A stretch of DNA of 64,000 nt from Verrucomicrobiia bacterium (GTDB lineage Bacteria; Verrucomicrobiota; Verrucomicrobiia; Limisphaerales; UBA11358): NCBI GenBank assembly GCA_031290985.1, contig JARLJW010000030.1:1-64000 (forward strand), given 5' to 3'. A program made the translations under genes and the position numbers. Every line of letters begins with the position of its first letter. Within the stretch, counting starts at the first letter, position 1. This document shows positions 7,561 to 16,050 of the stretch, piece by piece. The notes beneath the pieces are model-generated. The model was not told where the DNA came from. It was given only the letters and a program-made list of their open reading frames with translations, and did not search any database.

Positions 7561-9051
7561 TCACCCCGGCCCTAACCTCGACTGGCTTTTGCACAATTCT
7601 TCAGAAGATGGCAGGTGCGAGAAGGTTATGTCGATTTCGCCGTTGCCGATGACGAGCTTTTCGATGATGGCTTCGACCACCCGCCGCTTGTCTTCGGTAG
7701 GCAAATTCGGCCACCGGTCATACAAGGTAGCGGACTCATGGAGCACATCATCAGCCGACAGCTTGTTGACGTTGAGCAAATCCACCTCGGCTTCGAGCTT
7801 CGGCAGTTCGGCCTGCAACTGCTTCATGCGTTCTTCGGCGGGGGCAAAGAATTCCTGGAAGCCGTCGCCGGAAATCTGCTGTTTCAGGTACAACTGTTTG
7901 ATCTGCTGCATTTCATCCTTCACCTTGGCAATCTCCCGCCTATGGGTGTCGAGCAAGGCCGATTTCTCGGTGAGGTTCCGGTCGGCTTCGTGCAAGTGGC
8001 CTGCAATCCGTTTAGGCTGGCCAAAGAAGGCTTTGAGTTCATGGCGGGCGATCTTTTCCAAGGTTTCAATAGGCAACTTGTTCCGACATTTGCGACAGAA
8101 GTACTTGGGATTGTTGGCCGCGACATACATCTTACTACCGCATGAGCAGAATGCCAGGCCGCTGAACAGATGCACCGGGGGCTTGCCGGGCTTTTTCCAT
8201 GCCTTTAACTGTTCTTCCATGATCTGGTTCACCTGATCCCAAAGCTCGACGGAGACGATGGGCGGGCATTCGACCCTGCCCCATTCGCTCTCCGGCTTCG
8301 CTTCAGTGCGCCATTTGCCGACAAGGCGCATGGTATTGAACACATACAGCCCCTTGGCGCTCGATTCCGACAGGATGCGCTGCACCGACGTATCACGCCA
8401 GATGTTGCCTTCGCGGGTGCGATAGCCTGCGCCATTCAATTCCTTGGCGACCTGTCCCTTGCGGCGGCACTTCGCAAAGAGTTCGTAGGCTTTGCGGCGG
8501 ACGGCGGCCTCGTCGTCCTTGAGGATGAGCTTGCGTTCGTTCCACTGGTAGCCATACGGGGCAGTGCCATTGATGGACTTGCCGAGCTTGGCACGGGTCA
8601 ACACCGATGCGTTGACACGCTCGGTGATTTCCTCCCGTTCCCATTGGGCGAACACTCCCAACAGATGGAAGAACATCCGGCCCCCGGCGGTGCTGGTGTC
8701 AATCGCTTCGGAGAGCGAAATGAGGTCGGCGTCGTGCTTTCGGAAAAAGTCAGAAAAGTCTTCTAGCTCCCGGCGGTTGCGGGAGAGCCGGGCGAGCTTG
8801 GAGAAAACCAAGCCGGTGATGTGGCCGCGCTCGATGTCCTTCATCATGCGCTTGGCCTCGGGGTTGTCCTTCACGGCCTTGCCGCTCTGCCCGGCGAGGT
8901 CATACACCTCCTTGACCTGCCAGCCCTTGCTCTTGGCGTAGGAGCGGGCGCGTTCTTCGTGATGTGCGGGGCTGTCGCCCTGGGCCTGATCTTCGGTTGA
9001 AACCCGAATCCAGATGCCCACTGGTTTGTTCAAAGCAATATTGTCCTTCAT
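7561..9051 (-). CDS. Large serine recombinase (integrase)
   Basis: 496 residues. The resolvase catalytic domain occupies about 10-150, with nucleophile Ser18 in IRVSTEDQAQ and the Arg-bearing FSKLARLSRNRREL. A Recombinase domain (about 175-290) with RTREGNIWRDTSVQRILSES follows, then a zinc ribbon with CSCG and CRKC (about 307-330), then a coiled-coil (about 360-430) used for synapsis control. It would integrate or excise the element by 2-bp staggered cuts at att sites. It is divergent from the XRE gene at 9134 and they share the palindrome at 9099-9123. The frame ends 136 bp upstream of the thioredoxin start, so the attachment junction probably lies near 7500-7560. Confidence 0.93.
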   Translation of the reverse strand: MKDNIALNKPVGIWIRVSTEDQAQGDSPAHHEERARSYAKSKGWQVKEVYDLAGQSGKAVKDNPEAKRMMKDIERGHITGLVFSKLARLSRNRRELEDFSDFFRKHDADLISLSEAIDTSTAGGRMFFHLLGVFAQWEREEITERVNASVLTRAKLGKSINGTAPYGYQWNERKLILKDDEAAVRRKAYELFAKCRRKGQVAKELNGAGYRTREGNIWRDTSVQRILSESSAKGLYVFNTMRLVGKWRTEAKPESEWGRVECPPIVSVELWDQVNQIMEEQLKAWKKPGKPPVHLFSGLAFCSCGSKMYVAANNPKYFCRKCRNKLPIETLEKIARHELKAFFGQPKRIAGHLHEADRNLTEKSALLDTHRREIAKVKDEMQQIKQLYLKQQISGDGFQEFFAPAEERMKQLQAELPKLEAEVDLLNVNKLSADDVLHESATLYDRWPNLPTEDKRRVVEAIIEKLVIGNGEIDITFSHLPSSEELCKSQSRLGPG

Positions 9052-9098
9052 AGCACTATTTCATATCAAAAGCGGAAAGGCATTTCAAGAAAAATGTG

Positions 9099-9123
9099 TA
9101 GCTATTTTGCATATAAATAGCTA
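9099..9123. promoter_or_regulatory. Operator between recombinase and XRE gene
   Basis: TAGCTATTT, 7 bases, AAATAGCTA: perfect 9-bp arms in the 82-bp divergent gap, 11 bp before the XRE start. The AT-rich surroundings fit overlapping promoters. The likely ligand is the small HTH protein encoded next to it. Confidence 0.65.
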
Positions 9124-9133
9124 AATCTTTCAC

Positions 9134-9370
9134 ATGTCGAAAAAAGATTTTTTGTCCGAAGCTGAATTGGCCGCCCTCGCCAAAAAACTCCGGGAGAAGA
9201 CCGGGAAAAAGCGGGCGCAAGCCGCCCGCGACATGGATGTGTCACAGACTTCCATTTTCCACGCGGAAGAAAGCCCGGAACAAAGTCTGGCGAAACTCCG
9301 AGCCAAGATGATTGAAGCGTATTCGGAATTCAAAGTGATTGGGCCGGTATATTATTTGGAAAAGAAATGA
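9134..9370 (+). CDS. Small XRE-type helix-turn-helix regulator
   Basis: 78 residues from the ATG at 9134. A helix-turn-helix of the XRE/Cro kind occupies about residues 10-50 (KKRAQAARDMDVSQTSIFHA). The rest is a short tail ending YYLEKK. It is divergent from the serine recombinase, with a strong palindrome between them, so it probably represses the recombinase and itself, like a phage or ICE maintenance switch. It converges with the HerA-like gene, whose stop lies 4 bp away. Confidence 0.8.
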   Translation: MSKKDFLSEAELAALAKKLREKTGKKRAQAARDMDVSQTSIFHAEESPEQSLAKLRAKMIEAYSEFKVIGPVYYLEKK

Positions 9371-9373
9371 TGT

Positions 9374-12300
9374 TCACTGAGGTTTTTTCTTCTGTCGCAT
9401 TGTTTCCCTCATCGCCTGGTTGGCGATGTCCTCTTTCTGCTTCTGCTCCTGCGGAGAAAGCTTCGGAAGCGAGCGTTTGATTTTGATGCCGGCGAATTCC
9501 GTCTCGGTTGGCTGCGGCGTGGGCAGCTTCAACCCTTTCAAATAGGCAATGAACGGGTCGGGCTGGAAATATTCCACCCGTGCGGCCGATTCCGCACCCA
9601 GGCTGCCGAAAACGGCGATTCTGATCTTCCGCAACCGTTCGTCGTCCAGACAGATCACCGCCACCTTTGGAACGCCTGCCTTCAGGCACTTAACGACATT
9701 GCCAACTTCGTGGTCAACGGTGGTTGAAAAGGAAATCTCACAGGCAATGGTCTGGCCGGTGCGTTCCAGCCATAAGTCCACGCTGCCTTGCCCGTCCAAG
9801 ACTGGCATTTCGATCACGCTGCGGAATCCGAGTGCTTCCGCTGCCTCTTGAATGCGTTTCTGAATGGCTTGATGCTGTGCTCCTCCCCGGCCTAAATCGC
9901 GCGGCGGGTCGTGTTTGATGGCGGGCGGTGACGTTGCCGCTTTCGGAATTTCCGCAATCTTCGGCGGTTCCGAAGGCTGCGGAATGTGGATGGGTGGCGG
10001 AAGTGGGGCAACCTCCGTCGCCTCGGGGGCTTGGATTTCAGGTGGTACTGCTGGTGCAGGGCTTTCAACCGGCACCACACGCGGTGGTACAATCCCACGC
10101 GACTTGGCCAGCATCACCTCCACGTCCGCCCGTGCCGTGCCATATTTCTCTCTCGAACACGTTATGACTTCCTTCCGTCGTGCCGCAACTGCGGCGGTAT
10201 CAGGCAAAGGCAACAACGGAACGGACAAATTGAAATCGAAATCACTGCGTTCAACGCGGCACACGGCCTGTCCGGTTTCCAAGTTCCGTAAATCTTTTGA
10301 TTCAAAAAACGAAAAACCTTCGGCCAGCTTCTTGGCGTCATCGTCGCCGACACGGAACACAATGCGGGTATATGGATGCGTCATCACCGCGCTTGCCACT
10401 TCGGGACTGCGATGCAACTGTTGCAACTCGTGGTGGGCGAGCGTCAGGCCAATGCGATATTTTCGCGCCCCCCACAAAATCTCCGCCATGCTTGGCGTGA
10501 TGAAGTTGGCGAATTCATCAATGAAGATATTGAACAGACGGCGTGATTCGATCTGCTGCGCCTGCCGGCTCATGGCGATCTGCTGGAACTTGGACACCAT
10601 GAGCGTGCCAAGCAGTTGTGAGTTTTCGCGCCCAAGCAATCCCTCCGGCAGTTTTGCCAGAAAGATTTTGCCGCTGTCCATGATTTGCGCGAAGTCCAGT
10701 TTGTTCTCCGGCTGCGATACCATGTGACGGATGGGCTTCTGTGCCAGGAACATATCCAACCGGGTGAGAATCGAGCCGATAGATTTGTTGCCGGGTAGAT
10801 GGGGAAAGCTTTTCTGCCAGAAATACACCACCTCGGAATCCCTGACAGATTTGAGGAAGTCATTGCGGAAGGCCGGTTCAATGAGGAATCGGCGCAAGTC
10901 GGCGATGGTGCCGCGCCGATCGCTCTCCAAGAAGGCGAGGATGGCATTTTGCAGCACGCTGTTCATCTGATCCCCCCAACTCGTGGAAAGGCGTTGGAAC
11001 ACAGCAATCAAGTCAGAGGCCAGGAGATTTTTTTCAAGGTCGCTGTGAGCCGACAGGATGTTGAACCCGATTGAAAATTGTTCATCTGCCGGGTCAACAA
11101 ATACCACATCAGAAATTCTTTCTGACGGAATGATGCCAAGGATTCGGTCAATCAAATCGCCGTGTGGGTCAAACACGGCGATGCCTTCACCGTTTTGAAT
11201 GGATTGCTGGATGAGGTTGAAAAGCAGCGTGGACTTGCCCGTGCCGGATGCGCCGATGATATGGGTGTGATGCACCCGCTGTTCGGGCGACAAGCGGACT
11301 TCAACGGTTTCGCCCGCGTGTTCATTATTTCCCAGCAACAAACCGTGCGGTTGTCGGACAATGGCCGGTGCCGTCTTGGATTTAACGGACTGCCGCTGGA
11401 AGGCAGGCGAGCGGACGGCGCTCGCCGGCAGATGCACAAAGCCGATCAGCTCGTCGCTATTGAGCAACATCCCCGTCCGCCTCGTCTGGCGGCGTAATAC
11501 GTCCACGACGTGTTCTTCAAATGGGTAGTCGTCGTTTGGGAGGGGGATGAGTTCGTTGCCGTTAGGGTGGGCAAACACACGCAATGATCCAGCAAGGTCA
11601 CGCGCCAATTGCAGCATTCGGTCACGCTCACCGACACGAATGAGGATGCGAACGACAGCAGCGTACAAGGGGCGGGCGGTTTTCTTTTCCGCTGCACCAG
11701 CCAGTTCCGGGGAGTTGACGAAAAATGGTTTGCCGTCCGCGTGGGTGACGGAGCGCATGATGCTCTCCGGCCACGGCTCATGTGCGGTTTGGAATAACAC
11801 CTGAAACAAGCCAAGCTCGCCGGGACGCAACCCGGCCAGTGCGCCGACAATCCCGATAAAAGGATCGAGTTTGCCGCTGGCCAGCGGCAGCATGAATTCA
11901 TCCGCCAAGCCAAATTCCTTCGCCAATATTTCATCGCCCTCACTGGCATCCCAGGCTTTTTCCAACATGCCTTCACGCGGCACAAACACGGCTTCGGGGA
12001 AATATGCCTGCAACTGGCGGTGAAGCAATGGGGCATCGCTTTCAGCGGTGGCAAATTGCGCCGTGATTTTTTTGTGAGTGCCAAGCAGTTCAAAGGCAAT
12101 CGGCTCACGGCAGAGGGACAGGTTTGAAAGAAATTGTTCGAACGCGTCCCGCGACACATCGAGCTTGTCAGGTAGGGAAGCCTGATATTCAACAAGAGCA
12201 GCACGGTCGAGGGAAACCGGCTCCGGTGCTTCTTCGGATTCTGGTTCAACTGCTGTGGGCGGCGGAGCGGTGCTTAACTTTTTACTCAACCCCTGCACCA

Positions 12301-12481
12301 GTGAACTCAAGAAGGTCGGCATTGCCCCGTCGTCAATGAACGGGGTGGCAGGAAGATAATGGCCGTGGAAGGGAACAAATGGTGGTTCGGGAAAAACTGA
12401 TTGAGGGAAAACTTGCCAGCCGCGCCCGCGAATTTCCCATAGTCTGAATTGCTCGGTTAGTTGTTCGTGAACCGACGGCAT
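9374..12481 (-). CDS. HerA/TraD-like DNA-translocating ATPase with C-terminal nuclease-like domain
   Basis: 1035 residues. The N-terminal ~370 residues are of unknown fold and include a Pro/Glu-rich linker near 70-90. The FtsK/HerA-type ATPase core follows: Walker A GASGTGKST near 409, VFDPHGDLIDRIL next, Walker B FNIFIDEFANF near 650, and the arginine-finger-like region after that. This is the arrangement of type IV coupling proteins and of the TraD/VirD4 branch. A Pro-rich linker (about 815-870) leads to residues 870-960, where DLWLE, 8 residues, CEIS with a preceding GFRSVIEMP suggests a PD-(D/E)xK nuclease-like fold whose catalytic Lys is replaced. No transmembrane segment is evident. It probably drives DNA during transfer or replication of the element. 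Confidence 0.8.
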   Translation of the reverse strand: MPSVHEQLTEQFRLWEIRGRGWQVFPQSVFPEPPFVPFHGHYLPATPFIDDGAMPTFLSSLVQGLSKKLSTAPPPTAVEPESEEAPEPVSLDRAALVEYQASLPDKLDVSRDAFEQFLSNLSLCREPIAFELLGTHKKITAQFATAESDAPLLHRQLQAYFPEAVFVPREGMLEKAWDASEGDEILAKEFGLADEFMLPLASGKLDPFIGIVGALAGLRPGELGLFQVLFQTAHEPWPESIMRSVTHADGKPFFVNSPELAGAAEKKTARPLYAAVVRILIRVGERDRMLQLARDLAGSLRVFAHPNGNELIPLPNDDYPFEEHVVDVLRRQTRRTGMLLNSDELIGFVHLPASAVRSPAFQRQSVKSKTAPAIVRQPHGLLLGNNEHAGETVEVRLSPEQRVHHTHIIGASGTGKSTLLFNLIQQSIQNGEGIAVFDPHGDLIDRILGIIPSERISDVVFVDPADEQFSIGFNILSAHSDLEKNLLASDLIAVFQRLSTSWGDQMNSVLQNAILAFLESDRRGTIADLRRFLIEPAFRNDFLKSVRDSEVVYFWQKSFPHLPGNKSIGSILTRLDMFLAQKPIRHMVSQPENKLDFAQIMDSGKIFLAKLPEGLLGRENSQLLGTLMVSKFQQIAMSRQAQQIESRRLFNIFIDEFANFITPSMAEILWGARKYRIGLTLAHHELQQLHRSPEVASAVMTHPYTRIVFRVGDDDAKKLAEGFSFFESKDLRNLETGQAVCRVERSDFDFNLSVPLLPLPDTAAVAARRKEVITCSREKYGTARADVEVMLAKSRGIVPPRVVPVESPAPAVPPEIQAPEATEVAPLPPPIHIPQPSEPPKIAEIPKAATSPPAIKHDPPRDLGRGGAQHQAIQKRIQEAAEALGFRSVIEMPVLDGQGSVDLWLERTGQTIACEISFSTTVDHEVGNVVKCLKAGVPKVAVICLDDERLRKIRIAVFGSLGAESAARVEYFQPDPFIAYLKGLKLPTPQPTETEFAGIKIKRSLPKLSPQEQKQKEDIANQAMRETMRQKKKPQ

Positions 12482-12488
12482 GGCGGAA

Positions 12489-13328
12489 TCAGGTTGGTTG
12501 TTTCGGCAATGACACGACGGTTGGTTTGTATAGTTCGCCGAGCATGGGACTATGCTCCTTGAACTGGATTAACTGAATGCCCTTGGCACCGGTTGTTTTT
12601 TCCACCAACTCTTTCACCACGGCGTTCACCGTTTCGAGATACATGAGGCGGGTGTCGTGACGATAATACGTTTCCTTGCGAAACCATTTTTCATAGATCG
12701 GGCCAAACACAGGTGACTTGACGAGTGAGGCATCAAGGTCTTTCAATCCCATTGCAACGGCATTGCGCAGCGCGTAAAAAATCAGTGCGGAAACGGCGGC
12801 CAAAATCAATATCCCAAGCCAAAGCCCTGCTTTCAGGCATAGCAAATATGCCAAGATGAAAAACGCCACGAGCAGGAATGCCAGTTGCCAGAGTTTGACC
12901 AGCGAAGGAATCTCCACAAACCGGCAACTGAAAAAGTATGCCTTCCCGAATGGCGCGGCACATATATCGAACACCAACCGCTCGCGTGACATGCGAAGAT
13001 ATTCGCGTTTGCCGGAAAGTAATCCGCCCTCGGAAAGTTCAACATGGGAAATGTTGAGTCCGGGAATTTGTCGTTCCTTCAACTCGTTTTCGATGGCGGC
13101 ATAAAATTCCTTGGTGGATGTGCTGAGACCGGGAACAAGTGAATACCAGTGACTTAAAACAACACCTTTGGGATGCGAAGGCAGAGGGTTTGAAGCCGAC
13201 CTTTGTTCCGGTTCTGGCTGAATCATGTCGGAGAGACTTGTGGTTGTACCGCCAGCCGATGTGCCACATTGCCAGCAACGGTCAAAAGAATCCTCAAGTT
13301 GCTCCCCGCACTTTTTACATTTCCACAT
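12489..13328 (-). CDS. Zinc-ribbon membrane protein of unknown function
   Basis: 279 residues. The N-terminus is a zinc ribbon with two CxxC pairs (CKKCG and CWQCG, residues 4-22). A linker follows, then a soluble region with FSCRFVEIPS, then two hydrophobic helices at about 145-190 (QLAFLLVAFFILAYLLCL and GILILAAVSALIFYAL), then a C-terminal cytoplasmic-like domain rich in charged residues. It lies 7 bp upstream of the HerA-like gene and is probably co-transcribed. A membrane partner for the ATPase is a reasonable guess, but no family was recognised. Confidence 0.65.
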   Translation of the reverse strand: MWKCKKCGEQLEDSFDRCWQCGTSAGGTTTSLSDMIQPEPEQRSASNPLPSHPKGVVLSHWYSLVPGLSTSTKEFYAAIENELKERQIPGLNISHVELSEGGLLSGKREYLRMSRERLVFDICAAPFGKAYFFSCRFVEIPSLVKLWQLAFLLVAFFILAYLLCLKAGLWLGILILAAVSALIFYALRNAVAMGLKDLDASLVKSPVFGPIYEKWFRKETYYRHDTRLMYLETVNAVVKELVEKTTGAKGIQLIQFKEHSPMLGELYKPTVVSLPKQPT

Positions 13329-13380
13329 ACCTTTAACATTCGTATTTAGGAAATGAACGCACGCACGTCAATCAAAAAAG

Positions 13381-13401
13381 CCCCGACCAAACTGGTCGGG
13401 G
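13381..13401 (-). terminator. Rho-independent terminator after the SymE-like gene
   Basis: CCCCGACCA, loop AAC, TGGTCGGGG: a perfect 9-bp stem with A6 on the left and T5 on the right. It follows the stop of the minus-strand gene at 13448 and stands before the zinc-ribbon gene at 13328, so it separates the two transcription units. Confidence 0.8.
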
Positions 13402-13447
13402 TTGTTTTTATTTGATTACCGATGCCATAACCCAGGCTTTCGGTTTC

Positions 13448-13648
13448 TTATGAACTGATTTGCAAGCGTTCTTCAAACCGCAGTTTCAATTCACCAGGCT
13501 GTGGCATCTCAATTGTCGCCCGGTGCCCGGACTTGAATCCGGCTCGTTCCAACCAGCGTCCGGTCAATCGGATCATGGGCTTTGCTGTACCGGCGGCAAA
13601 ATCACCGACGGCTTCAATTTTTAGGCTGCGCTTGTTTTGTGCGGTCAT
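13448..13648 (-). CDS. SymE-family toxin-like protein
   Basis: 66 residues with an AbrB/SymE-like beta fold: IRLTGRWLERAGFKSGHRAT followed by IEMPQPGELKLRF. This is the compact core of SymE-type proteins, which in E. coli act as type I toxins controlled by an antisense RNA. No antisense gene can be identified by eye, and the GT-rich upstream region holds only a small hairpin near 13773. It has its own terminator. A simple AbrB-like regulator is the alternative. Confidence 0.6.
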   Translation of the reverse strand: MTAQNKRSLKIEAVGDFAAGTAKPMIRLTGRWLERAGFKSGHRATIEMPQPGELKLRFEERLQISS

Positions 13649-13876
13649 GGTTTGTTATTCTCGGTTCCGCCGTCCACCCGCTCTAACGGGCTGCTTCTGG
13701 TTTTGGTTATTCTCAACTGGAAGCGCGGACGGCACTTCTATTTAGGCAGCGAGAAGTGGGGAAGTGATGTCCGTGTTCTGAAAGAACAGAATCCCAGCGA
13801 ATAGTATAACAGGTGAATTGTGCAACCAGGCTGTGGAAAATAAAAGCCCCCGCGAATAGATCGAGGGGGTTGTCGC
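13649..13876. other. Spacer upstream of the SymE-like gene
   Basis: No gene is seen. It contains a small hairpin TGTTCTGAAAGAACA at about 13771-13786. It should hold the promoter of the SymE-like gene, and possibly an antisense RNA, but neither can be assigned. Confidence 0.4.
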
Positions 13877-14623
13877 TCATTCGAGCGTGAATTCCTGCTG
13901 GCCGAGCGAAACTTTGATCCGCTCCACCTCGGCTGGCTTCGGCGGCTGGCCTTGCTCCGTCGCCTCGGGTGCCTGTGGCCGTAACGCCAGCGGCAACCAT
14001 GGCGCGATGTAATGAATGTTCGACCACGCCGCCCAATATTCATTGGACAGCGCATTGCCGTGGATGATCCGGGTGGGGATGCCCCAGAGCGTCGTATTGA
14101 TGAACGCCATGTCGCAGGCGGTACGGCTGATGTCTATGGCCGTCACACGCAGGCGGCGGCGGATTTCCGGCGAACACGCCTCACCCAACGACAGGATCAT
14201 TGCTCCGGCACCGCAGGCCGGCTCACAGATGGTGATCGGCCCTTCGGCGGGGAATGATTCCATGTCGCCAAGCGTCATACTCGCCATCAGTTGACAGATG
14301 GTTTTGGGCGTGTGGAACTCGCCATTCCACTGCTGGCCTTTTGAGGACAAGGCGAATTCCATGTAGTGTCCGCCTAAAACATCCTCAAACGGCTTTGATT
14401 CCATTTCGTTGACGAGAGTGCCGAGAGCTTCCGCGAACAAATCCAAGTCTGGCCGTTCCCAATTTTTGACTTCTTCAAGGTATTCCGCCTCGCGGGTCTG
14501 CACGGCAAGCGCACAGGCCGCGAAGTGGGTGAAGGCGTCAAAGACACGCCGGGTGTCGTGACGATGGGAAAGGCGCTCAAGGATTTTGCGGAAGTCGCCC
14601 GGTGACGACTTCCGCGCACTCAC
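13877..14623 (-). CDS. N6-adenine methylase-like protein without NPPY motif
   Basis: 248 residues from a GTG at 14623 that overlaps the upstream stop as GTGA. The N-terminal helical part (KFAFTPxx-like, here GQQWNGEFHTPKTICQLMAS) resembles HsdM-type methylases. The SAM-binding motif I is clear: CEPACGAGAM near residue 133, followed by AIDISRTACDMAFIN. The catalytic NPPY/F tetrapeptide expected some 40-60 residues later is absent, and the protein ends in a Pro/Glu-rich tail. Such short methylases are common in plasmids and ICEs. Without motif IV it may bind DNA or SAM but not methylate adenine. Confidence 0.7.
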   Translation of the reverse strand: MSARKSSPGDFRKILERLSHRHDTRRVFDAFTHFAACALAVQTREAEYLEEVKNWERPDLDLFAEALGTLVNEMESKPFEDVLGGHYMEFALSSKGQQWNGEFHTPKTICQLMASMTLGDMESFPAEGPITICEPACGAGAMILSLGEACSPEIRRRLRVTAIDISRTACDMAFINTTLWGIPTRIIHGNALSNEYWAAWSNIHYIAPWLPLALRPQAPEATEQGQPPKPAEVERIKVSLGQQEFTLE

Positions 14624-14925
14624 GTTGCGCCTCCCGTTTTATCAACGAGTGCGCTTCTGGCATCGCGGAGTTTTCTGGCCGTAATGGCCAGCCGTTTTTG
14701 CGTGGTCTTCTGCGTCTCATAATGAGCAATCGCGGCGGTCATCACCTGACGCAACGCCGGAATTTTATCACCGCCCCCATTTAGGGCGTTCCATCCTGCA
14801 TTGACGATGAAAGCCAGGGATTCATTTCTTGACCAGCCAGTGGCGTTCACCAACTGAAAGACAGTGGAGTTTGTTTCGGCGGGAAGCCGGAGCGGCGGCG
14901 GTTTTTCTCGTTTTCGCCGGCTCAT
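14620..14925 (-). CDS. Small hypothetical protein of the replication module
   Basis: 101 residues, basic N-terminus MSRRKREKPPPLRLP, then a helical region (FQLVNATGWSRNESLAFIVN) that could be a ribbon-helix-helix or HTH, and a C-terminal coil. A strong AGGAGG lies 7 bp before the ATG. It overlaps both neighbours by 4 bp (ATGA with the primase stop, GTGA with the methylase start), so the three form a translationally coupled operon. Function unknown. Confidence 0.7.
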   Translation of the reverse strand: MSRRKREKPPPLRLPAETNSTVFQLVNATGWSRNESLAFIVNAGWNALNGGGDKIPALRQVMTAAIAHYETQKTTQKRLAITARKLRDARSALVDKTGGAT

Positions 14926-15947
14926 GCTGTACCTCCTAACAACTGCTCCACTTCCTCCGGGGTCAGATGTTCCGGCTCGGCGTCAGGTTTGTCGAACACA
15001 TGGGTTTTGACCAGACAATGCTCCGACAACCGGCCTGCAATATCTTTGCGGCCAACCCTGCCAGCCTCGTTCTCGTCGAGCATGACGATGATGTGACTGC
15101 TTTTGTCTGTGTGCTGGCGGATCAATTCCTCCTGCACGGTGGACATGCTGTCACCCATAACGGCCACCACCTTGCGGCAGCCATGCTGATGAAGTTTGAT
15201 GACATCGAAGAAGCCTTCAACGATCACCAGCGGCCCCGTTTCTTTGCTGGCCCGGTCGAGGTTGAACACCTCCTGCGATTTTTTGAAACCCGCCGGAATT
15301 TTGTATTTCGGCGTGTCGGCGTCCGGTGGTTCACCCGGCCAACGGCCAGCGTAGGCAACCAATTCGCCTTTGATGTTATGAATCGGAATGACGACGTGGC
15401 CAACCATCATGCCCCTGTCCCCGGTGAAATAACCGAGTCCAAAATCAATGATGGTTTCCTGTGTCAATCTGCGATCCTGGATGAGATACGGGTGATCCCG
15501 CTGCAACTTGTCCAACTTGAATTTCAATGGTGGGTTGGGCTTGTTATCGTCGGGTGCCGGCGGCGGTGCCGGTTTGGATTTGACGGCGGCTTTTGGTGCC
15601 GGGGTCTTTTCCTCCGGCTCGGTGTCTGCACCTTTGACTTCATCGAGCGGAATTTCAAACCATTCACACGCCTTGATGGCTGCATCGTGAATGGAGAGGT
15701 TATCCATCCGGCAGATGAAATCAAGGGTGTTACCGCCGTGCTTGCATTCGCTAAAACAGTTCCAGATGTTCTTTTCGGTATCCACGCGGAACTGCGTTTT
15801 GTTGGTGCCCTTGTGGATCGGGCAAGGACCGGACAGGCTGTGGCCGGTGCGTTTGAAGGTGTCGAGCAATTGGTAATGCTCCAACACCTGTTCCATGGTG
15901 ATCCGGGAACGAATGTCCCGGAAATCAACGAAGGGTTTTTTAGACAT
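14922..15947 (-). CDS. DNA primase (CHC2 zinc finger plus Toprim)
   Basis: 341 residues from the ATG at 15947, which has GGAG 9 bp upstream; the longer frame beyond it looks non-coding. The zinc finger uses Cys42, His45, Cys64 and Cys68 in PCPIH and WNCFSECKHGGNTLDF. A Pro/Lys linker (about 115-150) leads to the Toprim catalytic core with LVIVEGFFDVIKL near 227 and the metal-binding VMLDENEAG near 283. This is shorter than DnaG and lacks the helicase-binding domain, as usual for element-borne primases that prime replication of the element after transfer. Confidence 0.88.
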   Translation of the reverse strand: MSKKPFVDFRDIRSRITMEQVLEHYQLLDTFKRTGHSLSGPCPIHKGTNKTQFRVDTEKNIWNCFSECKHGGNTLDFICRMDNLSIHDAAIKACEWFEIPLDEVKGADTEPEEKTPAPKAAVKSKPAPPPAPDDNKPNPPLKFKLDKLQRDHPYLIQDRRLTQETIIDFGLGYFTGDRGMMVGHVVIPIHNIKGELVAYAGRWPGEPPDADTPKYKIPAGFKKSQEVFNLDRASKETGPLVIVEGFFDVIKLHQHGCRKVVAVMGDSMSTVQEELIRQHTDKSSHIIVMLDENEAGRVGRKDIAGRLSEHCLVKTHVFDKPDAEPEHLTPEEVEQLLGGTA

Positions 15948-16050
15948 GGGAATTTTCTCCTTTGAAGGTTCTCTGCGCGGTTCGGGAATCGAACCGCATC
16001 CAATGGACGATGATACCATGCCAGCGCAAAAATCCCTGGCTGTGGAAAAC

